A stretch of DNA of 27,688 nucleotides. Source: an uncultured Acidaminococcus sp. GTDB taxonomy: Bacteria > Bacillota > Negativicutes > Acidaminococcales > Acidaminococcaceae. The notes beneath the pieces were generated by a model that saw only the letters and a program-made list of their open reading frames with translations, did no database searches and had not been told where the DNA came from. Below, piece by piece: positions 7,488-14,831 of the stretch (positions within the stretch are counted from its first letter, which is position 1; the number at the start of each line of letters is the position of its first letter). The position numbers were made by a program, and so were the translations under genes. Location of the stretch: assembly GCA_900538365.1 (NCBI GenBank), contig UPXT01000023.1, positions 1 to 27,688 on the forward strand. Direction: 5' to 3'.

Positions 7488-8069
7488 GTGCATGTAAGAA
7501 AATTAGGTTTCTTCCTGGCACTCCTTCTTCTTTTGACAGCGCCCCTTAGTTGCGTACAGGCTGCCAAGCTGGTGGCCCAGTACGGTGCTAAGGGGCGTCG
7601 TGTCGAAGAAGTCCAATCGATGCTCCATGAGCTGAAACTCTATCGGGGCGAGATTGATGGAGAGTTTGGTAAGGGAACCAAGGAAGCAGTCCTGTCATTT
7701 CAGAAAAAACAAGGGAAAAAATTAACTGGTTCCGTAGATTGGCCCCTGTATAACCTGATGAGTAAAAAAAGCGGCCTTTCCTTTGGCCGGTACCGTAAGA
7801 TTTGGTCCATGGAAGCCTCAGCTTACAGCCCTCAGGATCCCGGTGTAGGGAAAATGACGTCGACCGGGCGCGTCCTGCGCAAGGGCATTGTGGCCACCGA
7901 TCCTTATCTTATCCCCATGGGAACCAAGCTTTATATCATGGGCTATGGGGAAGCGGTCGCAGCTGACGTGGGCAGCGCCATCAAAGGGAACCGGATCGAC
8001 CTTGCGTTCATGAGCCGGCGGGAAGCCCTCGAGTGGGGCAGACGACGCGTTACCGTCTATATTTTGTAG
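7488..8069 (+). CDS. Secreted peptidoglycan-binding 3D-domain protein
   Basis: This 193-residue exported wall protein has a signal peptide at about 1-25 (basic start, LALLLLLTAPL core, AxA-like site near VQAAKL). A peptidoglycan-binding-1 domain lies at about 28-88, with repeat pattern AKGRRVEEVQSML and GEFGKGTKEAVLSFQ. A C-terminal 3D domain at about 105-193 is marked by the three conserved Asp residues in ATDPYLIPMGT, AADVGSAIKG and RIDLAF. The 3D domain is a double-psi barrel related to MltA-type lytic transglycosylases, so it may cleave glycan strands or act in wall remodelling. Start GTG 7488 is supported by AGGGAGG ten bases upstream. Only 28 bases separate it from the glutamine synthetase gene with no terminator, so the two are probably co-transcribed. 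No upstream promoter of its own was seen. Confidence 0.88.
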   Translation: MHVRKLGFFLALLLLLTAPLSCVQAAKLVAQYGAKGRRVEEVQSMLHELKLYRGEIDGEFGKGTKEAVLSFQKKQGKKLTGSVDWPLYNLMSKKSGLSFGRYRKIWSMEASAYSPQDPGVGKMTSTGRVLRKGIVATDPYLIPMGTKLYIMGYGEAVAADVGSAIKGNRIDLAFMSRREALEWGRRRVTVYIL

Positions 8070-8082
8070 AGGAGGATTTTCC

Positions 8083-8529
8083 ATGGCAAATGTAATGAAT
8101 GCCCAAGAGATCAAGGAATGGATGTACCACAAATTTGAAGAAAATGCTTTTATGAAGCTGGCTGATATCAGCATCCTGGAAGTAACCTGCGGCGCTTGCA
8201 AGATGGCTATGGACGTCGACCCGGAAAAACATGGGAACCGCTACGGCGTGGTTCATGGTGGGGCTCTTTTTACGCTGGCCGATACGGCTATGGGAGCAGC
8301 CTGCTACAGCATTGGGGCTAAGGTTGTCACCCTTTCAAGCTCCGTCAATTTCATTCGTAATACAGCAGAAAAATGCCGCGTCATCGCTACGGCAACCCTC
8401 ATTCACGTGGGACATTCCACCATTGTCTGCCGTGTTGATATCGAAGGGCCGGATGGACGCAAAATGGTTGATGTGACAGGAACCATGTTTGTTGTCGGCC
8501 ATTTTGACGAGATTCCCCAAAAGTGGTAA
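8083..8529 (+). CDS. PaaI-family hotdog-fold acyl-CoA thioesterase
   Basis: This 148-residue hotdog-fold protein of the PaaI/YbgC-like thioesterase group hydrolyses acyl- or aryl-CoA thioesters in the cytosol. The family motif around the active site is seen as GVVHGGALFTLADTAMG (about 50-66), with the HGG-x(5)-D/E pattern typical of PaaI enzymes. The length matches the family. The ATG at 8083 follows a GAGGAGG ribosome site and lies 13 bases after the 3D-domain gene, so it is probably in the same transcript. The stand-alone acyl-CoA dehydrogenase downstream suggests a role in acyl-CoA turnover, e.g. release of CoA from stalled intermediates. The actual acyl group is unknown. Confidence 0.85.
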   Translation: MANVMNAQEIKEWMYHKFEENAFMKLADISILEVTCGACKMAMDVDPEKHGNRYGVVHGGALFTLADTAMGAACYSIGAKVVTLSSSVNFIRNTAEKCRVIATATLIHVGHSTIVCRVDIEGPDGRKMVDVTGTMFVVGHFDEIPQKW

Positions 8530-8640
8530 AATAAAAAATACTTATGAGTCATTTGTCAATACTTGCCTGACTGGCGGGTCCGCTAGGCTAGGCCAAAAGG
8601 GAGCCCGTTTGGGAAAACAAATCATAATCAGGAGGATCAC

Positions 8641-9777
8641 ATGGATTTCGCATTAACGGAAGAACAATTGGAACTTCAGGCCATGGTTCGGGAGTTTGTC
8701 GAAAAGGAAATCGTTCCTTACACGGATGAAATGGATAAAAACAATGCCTGCCGTCCGGAAATCATCAAAAAGGCTGGAGACATGGGGCTGCTGAACCTGG
8801 TTGTCCCGGAAGAATATGGCGGACCGGGCCTTGACAGTGTGACCATTGCCATGATTTACGAAGAATTGGGCAAAGGCTGCGTTGGCGTGGCTACGTCTAT
8901 TGCTGCAAATGCCCTTGCTTCCTATCCAATCTTGATTGCTGGCAATGATGAACAGAAGAAATATCAGTGTGATCTACTCAATAACGGCGGCCTGGCTGCT
9001 TTTGCCCTCACTGAACCGGACGCTGGCTCCGATGCGGGCGGCGTTTCGACGAAAGCCGTCAAGGAAGGCGACCATTATGTCCTTAACGGAAGCAAGGTCT
9101 TTATTACCAACGGTGGGATTGCTGACAGCTTCCTTGTCTTTGCCAATACGCGCAAAACGGGCGGCATCCGCGGCTTGACCTGCTTTATCGTCCCGAAGGG
9201 AACGCCGGGCTTTTCCGTTGGCCGTAAGGAAGATAAGATGGGGATCCGTCCTTCCAATACGTGCGAGCTCATCCTGGAAGATGTTGTTGTTCCTGAATCC
9301 ATGCGCGTAGGCAGGGAAGGACAGGGCTTCCGCATTGCGATGCAGACGCTTGATTCCGCTCGTCCTTTCGTTGCTTCCGTAGCCGTAGGTGTGGCTCAGT
9401 CAGCCCTTGATATCGCGGCTCGTTACGCTCGGGAAAGAAGACAGTTTGGTCAGCCCATTTCTTCCTTCCAGCTCATCCAGGGCATGGTGGCAGATATGGC
9501 CATGAAAGTCCATGGCGCCCGCCTGATGGTCCAGCAGGCTTGCTGGATGCGTGACCAAGGCCTTGAATTTGGCATGGAAGCAGCCATGAGCAAATGCTTT
9601 GCTTCCGATGTGGCGATGGAAGTCACGACGGATGCAGTCCAGATTATGGGCGGTTATGGCTATATGAAGGACTATCCTATGGAAAAGAAAATGCGTGATG
9701 CCAAGATTCTCCAGATCTACGAAGGAACCAACCAGATCCAGCGTCTTGTTATTGCCAATAAAATCCTGTATTTATGA
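8641..9777 (+). CDS. Short-chain acyl-CoA dehydrogenase (butyryl-CoA dehydrogenase type)
   Basis: This 378-residue stand-alone acyl-CoA dehydrogenase covers the full family length: N-terminal helical part, mid beta-domain with AFALTEPDAGSDAGG (about 120-134, FAD and substrate contacts), and C-terminal helical part ending in IYEGTNQIQRLVIAN. The Glu of YEGT is the expected catalytic base. It uses FAD and normally passes electrons to an electron-transferring flavoprotein; no etfA/etfB pair is in this window. In fermenting Negativicutes such enzymes act in crotonyl-CoA/butyryl-CoA or related conversions. The ATG at 8641 follows an AGGAGG site. It lies 111 bases after the thioesterase gene and is followed by a terminator. 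A second acyl-CoA dehydrogenase, fused to other domains, lies at 21321-23228. Confidence 0.92.
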   Translation: MDFALTEEQLELQAMVREFVEKEIVPYTDEMDKNNACRPEIIKKAGDMGLLNLVVPEEYGGPGLDSVTIAMIYEELGKGCVGVATSIAANALASYPILIAGNDEQKKYQCDLLNNGGLAAFALTEPDAGSDAGGVSTKAVKEGDHYVLNGSKVFITNGGIADSFLVFANTRKTGGIRGLTCFIVPKGTPGFSVGRKEDKMGIRPSNTCELILEDVVVPESMRVGREGQGFRIAMQTLDSARPFVASVAVGVAQSALDIAARYARERRQFGQPISSFQLIQGMVADMAMKVHGARLMVQQACWMRDQGLEFGMEAAMSKCFASDVAMEVTTDAVQIMGGYGYMKDYPMEKKMRDAKILQIYEGTNQIQRLVIANKILYL

Positions 9778-9782
9778 TGCTG

Positions 9783-9814
9783 AGGGGGGCTGCTTGGGCG
9801 GTGCCCCCTTTTTT
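9783..9814 (+). terminator. Terminator after the acyl-CoA dehydrogenase gene
   Basis: GGGGGC (9785-9790) pairs with GCCCCC (9803-9808), extendable by two weaker pairs, and is followed by TTTTTT (9809-9814). The loop is 12 bases. It lies six bases after the stop codon and just before the glutaredoxin-like gene. Confidence 0.75.
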
Positions 9815-9832
9815 GCTGAAAAGGAGTGCGTC

Positions 9833-10105
9833 ATGAAATCTTTTACCATGTTTGGCAGCCATGTCTGTCCTGATACGATTGCCGCGATGTGCATCCTGGA
9901 CCAAAAAGGTTTTTCCTATACGTATAAGGATATTACAGGCACCATGATTTTCCTGAAGGAATTTCTCCACCTCCGTGACAGCCGTGAAGCCTTTCAGGCC
10001 GTCAAAGATGGCGGTTATGTGGGTATTCCCTGTTTCCTTTTTGAAGACGGGAGCCTTACGTTTTCTGTGGATGAGGCCATTGCGTGGAGCGGGCAGGCAG
10101 AATGA
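9833..10105 (+). CDS. Glutaredoxin-related protein (COG4545 type)
   Basis: This 90-residue thioredoxin-fold protein has the active-site motif CPDT (12-15), with a single N-terminal Cys in place of CPYC. A second Cys (C20) lies in the following helix, and GIPCFLFEDG (about 62-71) supplies the expected cis-Pro before a strand. The pattern GSHVCPDTIAA together with EFLHLRDS fits the small glutaredoxin-related family found in clostridia and relatives. Its substrate is unknown; a role in thiol-disulfide exchange or as a reductant for one partner enzyme is likely. The reading frame extends further upstream, but ATG 9833 has AAGGAG at a good distance and the region before it is a terminator. The gene is followed by a strong terminator and could be transcribed by read-through. 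Confidence 0.85.
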   Translation: MKSFTMFGSHVCPDTIAAMCILDQKGFSYTYKDITGTMIFLKEFLHLRDSREAFQAVKDGGYVGIPCFLFEDGSLTFSVDEAIAWSGQAE

Positions 10106-10155
10106 TCATCCATATTTCGCCAAAAGAAATAAAATGTTGCTGATGTCTTTTTTGA

Positions 10156-10198
10156 GTGGACAGAATACTCCTGCTGCGGGGTTTCTGTCCGCTTTTTT
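10156..10198 (+). terminator. Terminator after the glutaredoxin-related gene
   Basis: GTGGACAGAA (10156-10165) pairs with TTCTGTCCGC (10183-10192) over 10 bp with one G-T pair, followed by TTTTTT (10193-10198). Confidence 0.85.
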
Positions 10199-10311
10199 CT
10201 AAGGGGCAGTTTTAAAAGGAACGCATAAAAGCGGGATAAAATGCGGCCCGGTGGGCCATAAGCGGCAAAGTGCATTTTCTATCGAGATAGCTAATTTTCA
10301 GATACTTAGAG

Positions 10312-10340
10312 TTGCCAAGGCGGACAATCTGTCATATAAT
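10312..10340 (+). promoter_or_regulatory. pckA promoter
   Basis: TTGCCA (10312-10317), a spacer of exactly 17 bases and a perfect TATAAT (10335-10340). Transcription would begin near 10347, giving a leader of about 50 bases to the pckA start. The remaining bases, 10199-10311, show no gene. Confidence 0.85.
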
Positions 10341-10398
10341 GAGTGTTATGAATGAAACGCTTTTTCTTCAATAATTAACCATAGGAAGAGGTAACGAC

Positions 10399-11964
10399 AT
10401 GAATAGTGAAAAGCTGCTGGCCGAAGCCAAAGAAGTCGTTCGGGACTTGAGTGTCCGCGAACTGATCGAAGCATCCATCCGCAATGGGGAAGGAACGTTC
10501 TCCGATCGGGGAGCCCTGCGTGTTACGACGGGTACCCATACGGGACGGTCCCCGAAAGATAAGTTCATTGTCGATACGCCCTTGACCCACGATATCGTAA
10601 ATTGGGACAATAACCAGGCCTGCACGGAAGAGACCTTCAACCGGCTCTACGCCAAGTGCGAAAAGTTCATCAAGACCCATCGTGTCTATGTAAAGAATGT
10701 CAAGGCCGGGGCCGATCCCAGTTATCAGATCCGTGTCAAGTTCATCAACGAAATGGCCTGGCAGACGGTTTTTATCAGCCAGCTTTTCATTAAAACGGAT
10801 GAATCCAGTACGGTGCCTGAAGACTTTACGGTCATTTCCCTGCCCGATGTCATGGCAGATCCTACTGTTGATGGAACGAACTCCGAAACCTTTATCATCC
10901 TGAACTTTGACAAGAAAGTTGTTCTCATTGGCGGCGGCCTTTACGCCGGGGAACTCAAAAAATCCATCTTCTCCGTCATGAACTTCCTCCTGCCCCAACA
11001 GGACGTCCTTTCCATGCACTGCTCCTGCAACGAAGGCAGCAAGGGCGATGTGGCCCTTTTCTTCGGCCTTTCCGGTACGGGAAAGACCACTCTTTCCGCA
11101 GACCCCCATCGTGCCCTTATTGGTGATGATGAACATGGTTGGGGGGATAATGGTGTCTTTAACGTTGAAGGCGGCTGCTATGCCAAGTGCATTGACCTCA
11201 CTGAAGACAGTCAGCCCGAAATCTATCGCGCAGTCCGTTTCGGCGCCGTCATGGAAAATGTCGTCGTCGATTCCAAGACGGGGGCGCCTGATTTCAGTGA
11301 CAACACCATCACGGAAAATACCCGTGTGGCCTATCCTTTGAATTACATTCCCAATGCCAAGATTCCAAGCCGTGCCGGCCATCCTAAGAATATCATTCTC
11401 CTTACGGCCGATGCTTTCGGCGTCCTGCCTCCGATTTCAAAGCTCACGAAGGAGCAGGCCATGTACCATTATCTTACGGGATATACGAGCAAGGTCGCAG
11501 GGACAGAACGGGGGATTACGGAACCGCAGGCAACGTTCTCCACTGCTTTTGGCGCACCTTTCCTGCCCCTGCAGCCCCTTGTCTATGCGAAACTTTTGGG
11601 TGAACGGATTGCCCGTCACGAAACCAATGTGTACTTGGTCAATACGGGATGGAGCGGCGGTCCTTACGGCGTCGGCAAGCGCATGAAGCTTGCTTATACG
11701 AGGGCCATGATCCATGCAGCCCTTGATGATGAACTGGGTGAAGAAGGCTGGACGACTATGCCCATGTTTGACATTGCCATTCCAAAGTCCTGCCCCAACG
11801 TGCCGAGCACGATCCTCAACCCGCGGAATACGTGGACGGATAAGAAGGCCTACGATCAGATGGCAAAGAAACTGGCCAGCCTCTTCATTGATAATTTTAA
11901 GAAACTCTTTGAAGGCAAGGTCACTGACGATATTGCCTCTGCCGGTCCCCATATTGATGATTGA
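10399..11964 (+). CDS. pckA: Phosphoenolpyruvate carboxykinase (ATP)
   Basis: This 521-residue cytosolic enzyme interconverts oxaloacetate + ATP and PEP + CO2 + ADP. Diagnostic segments are RSPKDKFIVD (about 50-59), the P-loop GLSGTGKTTLSADP (about 223-236), the metal and substrate region DDEHGW, EGGCYAKCIDL, and the R-rich IPSRAGHPKNI stretch. The C-terminal NTGWSGGPYGVGKRM (about 416-430) is the adenine-binding side. Length and motifs match the ATP-dependent family rather than the GTP family. In fermenting anaerobes the enzyme often runs toward oxaloacetate and conserves energy as ATP, feeding a succinate/propionate route; the sequence itself does not fix the direction. AGAGG lies upstream of ATG 10399. 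The gene stands alone, between a clear promoter and a terminator. Confidence 0.97.
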   Translation: MNSEKLLAEAKEVVRDLSVRELIEASIRNGEGTFSDRGALRVTTGTHTGRSPKDKFIVDTPLTHDIVNWDNNQACTEETFNRLYAKCEKFIKTHRVYVKNVKAGADPSYQIRVKFINEMAWQTVFISQLFIKTDESSTVPEDFTVISLPDVMADPTVDGTNSETFIILNFDKKVVLIGGGLYAGELKKSIFSVMNFLLPQQDVLSMHCSCNEGSKGDVALFFGLSGTGKTTLSADPHRALIGDDEHGWGDNGVFNVEGGCYAKCIDLTEDSQPEIYRAVRFGAVMENVVVDSKTGAPDFSDNTITENTRVAYPLNYIPNAKIPSRAGHPKNIILLTADAFGVLPPISKLTKEQAMYHYLTGYTSKVAGTERGITEPQATFSTAFGAPFLPLQPLVYAKLLGERIARHETNVYLVNTGWSGGPYGVGKRMKLAYTRAMIHAALDDELGEEGWTTMPMFDIAIPKSCPNVPSTILNPRNTWTDKKAYDQMAKKLASLFIDNFKKLFEGKVTDDIASAGPHIDD

Positions 11965-11976
11965 CTGTCCGTCTAG

Positions 11977-12007
11977 GGAGTGCTGCCGATTAAGCAGCAC
12001 TCCTTTT
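11977..12007 (+). terminator. pckA terminator
   Basis: GGAGTGCTGC (11977-11986) pairs perfectly with GCAGCACTCC (11994-12003), 7-base loop, followed by TTTT. It lies 13 bases after the pckA stop codon. Confidence 0.88.
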
Positions 12008-12067
12008 GTCTTCTTGGCAGGCCCCCTTCCTTTTCTGGGAGACTTTGGCAAAGGTCAGGGGGAAGTG

Positions 12068-12076
12068 TGGTATAAT
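12068..12076 (+). promoter_or_regulatory. Extended -10 promoter of the tsaE-tsaB-rimI-tsaD operon
   Basis: TGGTATAAT (12068-12076): a perfect TATAAT preceded by the TG of an extended -10. No good -35 box is found at 16-18 bases; TTGGCA (12045-12050) is 20 bases away. The leader to tsaE would be about 20 bases. Confidence 0.65.
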
Positions 12077-12102
12077 AGACGCCGTAAAGGAAGGTGGAAG
12101 CC

Positions 12103-12564
12103 ATGATCATCGCGTGTCCCACGCTTAAAGAAACAAAAAAATTGGGCTGTGCCCTGGGAACCGTCCTTGGTGACGGCGATGTGGTCCTTCTTGACGGGGA
12201 CCTCGGTGCCGGCAAGACGACACTTGTTACGGAAATTGCAGAAACAATGGGCGTGGACAGACGGGACGTATCAAGTCCCACATTTTCCCTCATGAATATC
12301 TATCGGGGGAAGAAGCTGACCCTCCAGCATTTTGACCTCTATCGTCTGACCTCCCATGAAGAGTTGGATGATATCGGGTTTTATGAATATGTCGGTACTT
12401 CTGGTGTGACCTTCGTTGAATGGGCTGAACTTTTTCCTGATGAAATGCCGGAAGACCATCTGTCCATTATTCTCCGCCAGGAAGGAACGGGGAGAGTGGC
12501 CGAATTGGTGCCCCAGGGTGCCCATTATGAAGCGCTTGTAAGAAAGGTGGAAGAATTGTGCTGA
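12103..12564 (+). CDS. tsaE: tRNA t6A biosynthesis ATPase TsaE
   Basis: This P-loop ATPase of about 153 residues works with TsaB and TsaD to transfer threonylcarbamoyl onto A37 of ANN-reading tRNAs. The Walker A motif LDGDLGAGKTTL is at about 29-40, followed by the family's SSPTFSLMNIY (switch-like) and the HFDLYRL and FVEWAELFP segments typical of TsaE. ATG 12103 is preferred over the in-frame GTG at 12094 because AGGAAGG sits just before it. The last bases overlap the start of tsaB by 7 bases, implying translational coupling. It heads a four-gene cluster whose order, tsaE-tsaB-rimI-tsaD, is common in Firmicutes. Confidence 0.95.
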   Translation: MIIACPTLKETKKLGCALGTVLGDGDVVLLDGDLGAGKTTLVTEIAETMGVDRRDVSSPTFSLMNIYRGKKLTLQHFDLYRLTSHEELDDIGFYEYVGTSGVTFVEWAELFPDEMPEDHLSIILRQEGTGRVAELVPQGAHYEALVRKVEELC

Positions 12565-13250
12565 CCCTTGGAATCGATACATCGACCCGGGTCTCCTCCG
12601 TTGCTCTTTGTGATGGAGAAAAGATCCTAGGGGAAGTGGATATCAACGTTGGAATGACCCATTCCGAAGGACTCGTGCCCCAACTGGAGGTCTTATTGGA
12701 ACGGACCCATATACAAAAAAGCGAGTTGGAACTGATCGCCGTAAGCCGCGGTCCCGGCTCTTTTACAGGCCTGCGTATCGGCATGGCGACGGCTGAAGCC
12801 CTGGCTTACAGCCTGAAGATTCCGCTGCGTGCCGTCGATACCTTGGAGGCAATCAGTTATAACCTGCCTGTAGCAGGGGTGCTCCTTGTACCCGTCCTTG
12901 ATGCCCAGAAGGGAAACCTTTATGTAGGGCAGTATCTTTGGGACCAGGGACGTATGGAAGAAGTGGAACCTGTTTCCATCCTTTCTCAGAAGGAAATCAT
13001 CCCCCTTATGGAACAAAAGGACCGGCCTGTGATCCTTTTGGGAGAATGTCACCGCATCCCCAAAAAAGAGGGATTCCTGGTTGCCATGGCACCGGAAAGT
13101 GCCCGCATGCCCAGAGCCAGTTCCGTTGCGATTCTCGCCCAGGAAAACTATGAACCTGGGGACCTTTACGATTATTTTGGGATGGAGCCTTTTTACATCC
13201 GTCGCTCTGAAGCGGAGGAACTATGGGAAAAACAGCATCCATCGAAGTAA
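12558..13250 (+). CDS. tsaB: tRNA t6A biosynthesis protein TsaB
   Basis: This 230-residue actin/Hsp70-like-fold protein is the partner and scaffold for TsaD in t6A synthesis. Recognisable parts are the N-terminal LGIDTSTRVSSVAL, the THSEGLVPQLEVLL helix and the RGPGSFTGLRIGMATA signature (about 64-79). The C-terminal half is diverged, as is usual for TsaB, and lacks the metal-binding His residues of TsaD. It starts with GTG inside the end of tsaE and its own 3' end overlaps rimI by 28 bases, so all three are translated from one mRNA. Confidence 0.94.
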   Translation: MLTLGIDTSTRVSSVALCDGEKILGEVDINVGMTHSEGLVPQLEVLLERTHIQKSELELIAVSRGPGSFTGLRIGMATAEALAYSLKIPLRAVDTLEAISYNLPVAGVLLVPVLDAQKGNLYVGQYLWDQGRMEEVEPVSILSQKEIIPLMEQKDRPVILLGECHRIPKKEGFLVAMAPESARMPRASSVAILAQENYEPGDLYDYFGMEPFYIRRSEAEELWEKQHPSK

Positions 13251-13684
13251 GAAAGCTGGCAGAGGGGGACCTTTCCTGGGTCCTTCCCATGGATGAAGGG
13301 TCCTTTCCCTTAGCGTGGAAAAAGGAAACCTTTTTGGAAGAACTGTCAGGGCGGCTGGCCCATTACTACGGCTTATTTGAAGGCAGCACGCCCTTTGCTT
13401 ACGGCGGTTTTTGGCTTGTCGCCGGAGAAGCGCAGATTATGCGCCTTGCTGTTGATCCAGGCCGCCGGGGTGAGAAAAAGGGGCTCTTTCTGGTGGCTTC
13501 CCTGATTGAAAAGGCGCGGGAGCTTGGCGCGAAGGAAGTGACCCTTGAAGTGCGGGAACATAACCTGCCGGCCCGTAAAACCTATGAACATTTAGGCTTT
13601 TTTCCCTGCGGGAAACGGCCCCATTATTATGCAGACAGTGGGGAGGACGCAGTGTTCATGCGTCTTCTCCTTACCAATATGTGA
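13223..13684 (+). CDS. rimI: RimI-type ribosomal protein S18 alanine N-acetyltransferase
   Basis: This 153-residue GNAT-fold acetyltransferase has the acetyl-CoA-binding region at about 73-95. Here the usual R/Q-x-x-G-x-G/A pattern appears as RLAVDPGRRGEKKGLFLVASLI, followed by the ELGAKEVTLEVREHN strand and NLPARKTYEHLGF, both hallmarks of RimI. The family acetylates the N-terminal Ala of ribosomal protein S18; the position between tsaB and tsaD is the usual one for rimI. The P-loop is less regular than in E. coli RimI, so substrate range could differ. The start ATG overlaps the tsaB 3' end and has GGAGG five bases upstream. Confidence 0.88.
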   Translation: MGKTASIEVRKLAEGDLSWVLPMDEGSFPLAWKKETFLEELSGRLAHYYGLFEGSTPFAYGGFWLVAGEAQIMRLAVDPGRRGEKKGLFLVASLIEKARELGAKEVTLEVREHNLPARKTYEHLGFFPCGKRPHYYADSGEDAVFMRLLLTNM

Positions 13685-13693
13685 GAAAGGAAC

Positions 13694-14716
13694 ATGATGG
13701 AAAAAGATCTTACCATCCTAGGCATTGAAAGCAGTTGTGATGAAACTGCAGCTTCCGTCGTCCGTAACGGGCGGGAAGTGCTCTCCAGTATTGTGTCGAC
13801 ACAAATCTTGGTTCACCGCAAATTTGGCGGTGTCGTTCCGGAAATTGCGTCCCGGAAACATATCGAACATGTCATGCCCGTCATAGACGAGGCAATCAAG
13901 GAGGCCCATCTTGAGTTAAGGGATATTGACGCCATTGCTGTCACCTATGGACCGGGACTTGTAGGGGCACTGCTTGTCGGTCTCAGTGCAGCAAAAGGAC
14001 TTTCGCTGGGAACTGGAAAACCCCTGATTGGGGTCAATCACTTAGAAGGCCATGTTTTTGCCAATTTTCTTTCCGATCCGGACCTTAAACCTCCGTTCTT
14101 GGCCTTAGTTGTGTCTGGCGGTCATACGTCCCTGCTTGTTGTGGAAGACTATAACACGTTCCGTCTTTTGGGGCAGACCCGTGATGACGCAGCTGGAGAA
14201 GCCTTCGATAAAATTGCCCGCTTTATGGGCCTGCCTTATCCTGGCGGTCCGGAAATCGAAAAACTTGCCCTTTCCGGCAAGGCAGGGGCCATTGACTTTC
14301 CGCGGCCGCTTCTGCCCAATAGCTATGATTTCAGCTTCAGCGGCCTGAAATCAGCTGTCATTAACTATCTTCATGGTGAGGCACAGCGCGGTCATGAGGT
14401 AAGACGGGAAGACGTGGCTGCTTCTTTCCAGGAAGCCATTGTGGACGTTCTAGTAACCAAATGTAAGGAAGCGCTGATTGCGACGGGACTTAAGAAAGTT
14501 GTCCTTGCCGGTGGGGTGTCCGCTAATCGCCGCCTGCAGGAAGCTCTTGCCCAAGGAGCTGCTTCCGTGGGCGCGGAACTTGTCCATCCAACGCCCATCC
14601 TTTGTACAGATAATGCTGTCATGATTGCCGTACGGGGCTATTATCAGTACCTTGCTCATGATTTTGCCACCCTTGATCTTAATGCCAATCCATCCCTTAA
14701 ATTGGGGGAGGCGTAA
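13694..14716 (+). CDS. tsaD: tRNA t6A transferase TsaD
   Basis: This 340-residue catalytic subunit transfers the threonylcarbamoyl group from threonylcarbamoyl-AMP to tRNA A37. The Kae1/TsaD family signatures are clear: LGIESSCDETAASVV at the start, GGVVPEIASRKHIEHV (about 51-66), the metal ligands in NHLEGH (two His, about 115-120) and CTDNAVMIA near the C-terminus (third ligand Asp), and the nucleotide region VSGGHTSL. Length is normal. Start may be ATG 13694 or ATG 13697; the AAAGG site fits the second slightly better. It ends the t6A operon and is followed after 18 bases by a terminator. Confidence 0.97.
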   Translation: MMEKDLTILGIESSCDETAASVVRNGREVLSSIVSTQILVHRKFGGVVPEIASRKHIEHVMPVIDEAIKEAHLELRDIDAIAVTYGPGLVGALLVGLSAAKGLSLGTGKPLIGVNHLEGHVFANFLSDPDLKPPFLALVVSGGHTSLLVVEDYNTFRLLGQTRDDAAGEAFDKIARFMGLPYPGGPEIEKLALSGKAGAIDFPRPLLPNSYDFSFSGLKSAVINYLHGEAQRGHEVRREDVAASFQEAIVDVLVTKCKEALIATGLKKVVLAGGVSANRRLQEALAQGAASVGAELVHPTPILCTDNAVMIAVRGYYQYLAHDFATLDLNANPSLKLGEA

Positions 14717-14734
14717 GACCGCAATCTTATTGAG

Positions 14735-14769
14735 AAAAGCAGGCGAATATTGTAACCGCCTGCTTTTTT
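14735..14769 (+). terminator. tsaD terminator
   Basis: AAAGCAGGCG and CGCCTGCTTT pair over 10 bp with an 11-base loop (stem 14736-14766), followed by a T-run ending at 14769. The loop contains the -35 box of the next promoter. Confidence 0.88.
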
Positions 14770-14778
14770 CGATATAAT
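14750..14778 (+). promoter_or_regulatory. Promoter of the wbaP-galU-ugd cluster
   Basis: TTGTAA (14750-14755), a 17-base spacer and a perfect TATAAT (14773-14778). The -35 box lies in the loop of the tsaD terminator hairpin and the spacer contains its right arm and T-run. Transcription should start near 14785. Confidence 0.8.
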
Positions 14779-14831
14779 GTAGAATATGTACAATACCCGG
14801 TTTTCCGGTTCTAGGATGGGAGTGTGTGCTT

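Noticed and set aside
8530..8640. Promoter or terminator between the thioesterase and acyl-CoA dehydrogenase genes
   Set aside because: No -10/-35 pair with acceptable spacing and no hairpin with a T-run could be supported.
10375..11382. 335-codon minus-strand frame opposite pckA, and 20322-21224 opposite the flavodiiron gene
   Set aside because: Both are in codon register with strongly supported genes and show no motifs of their own.
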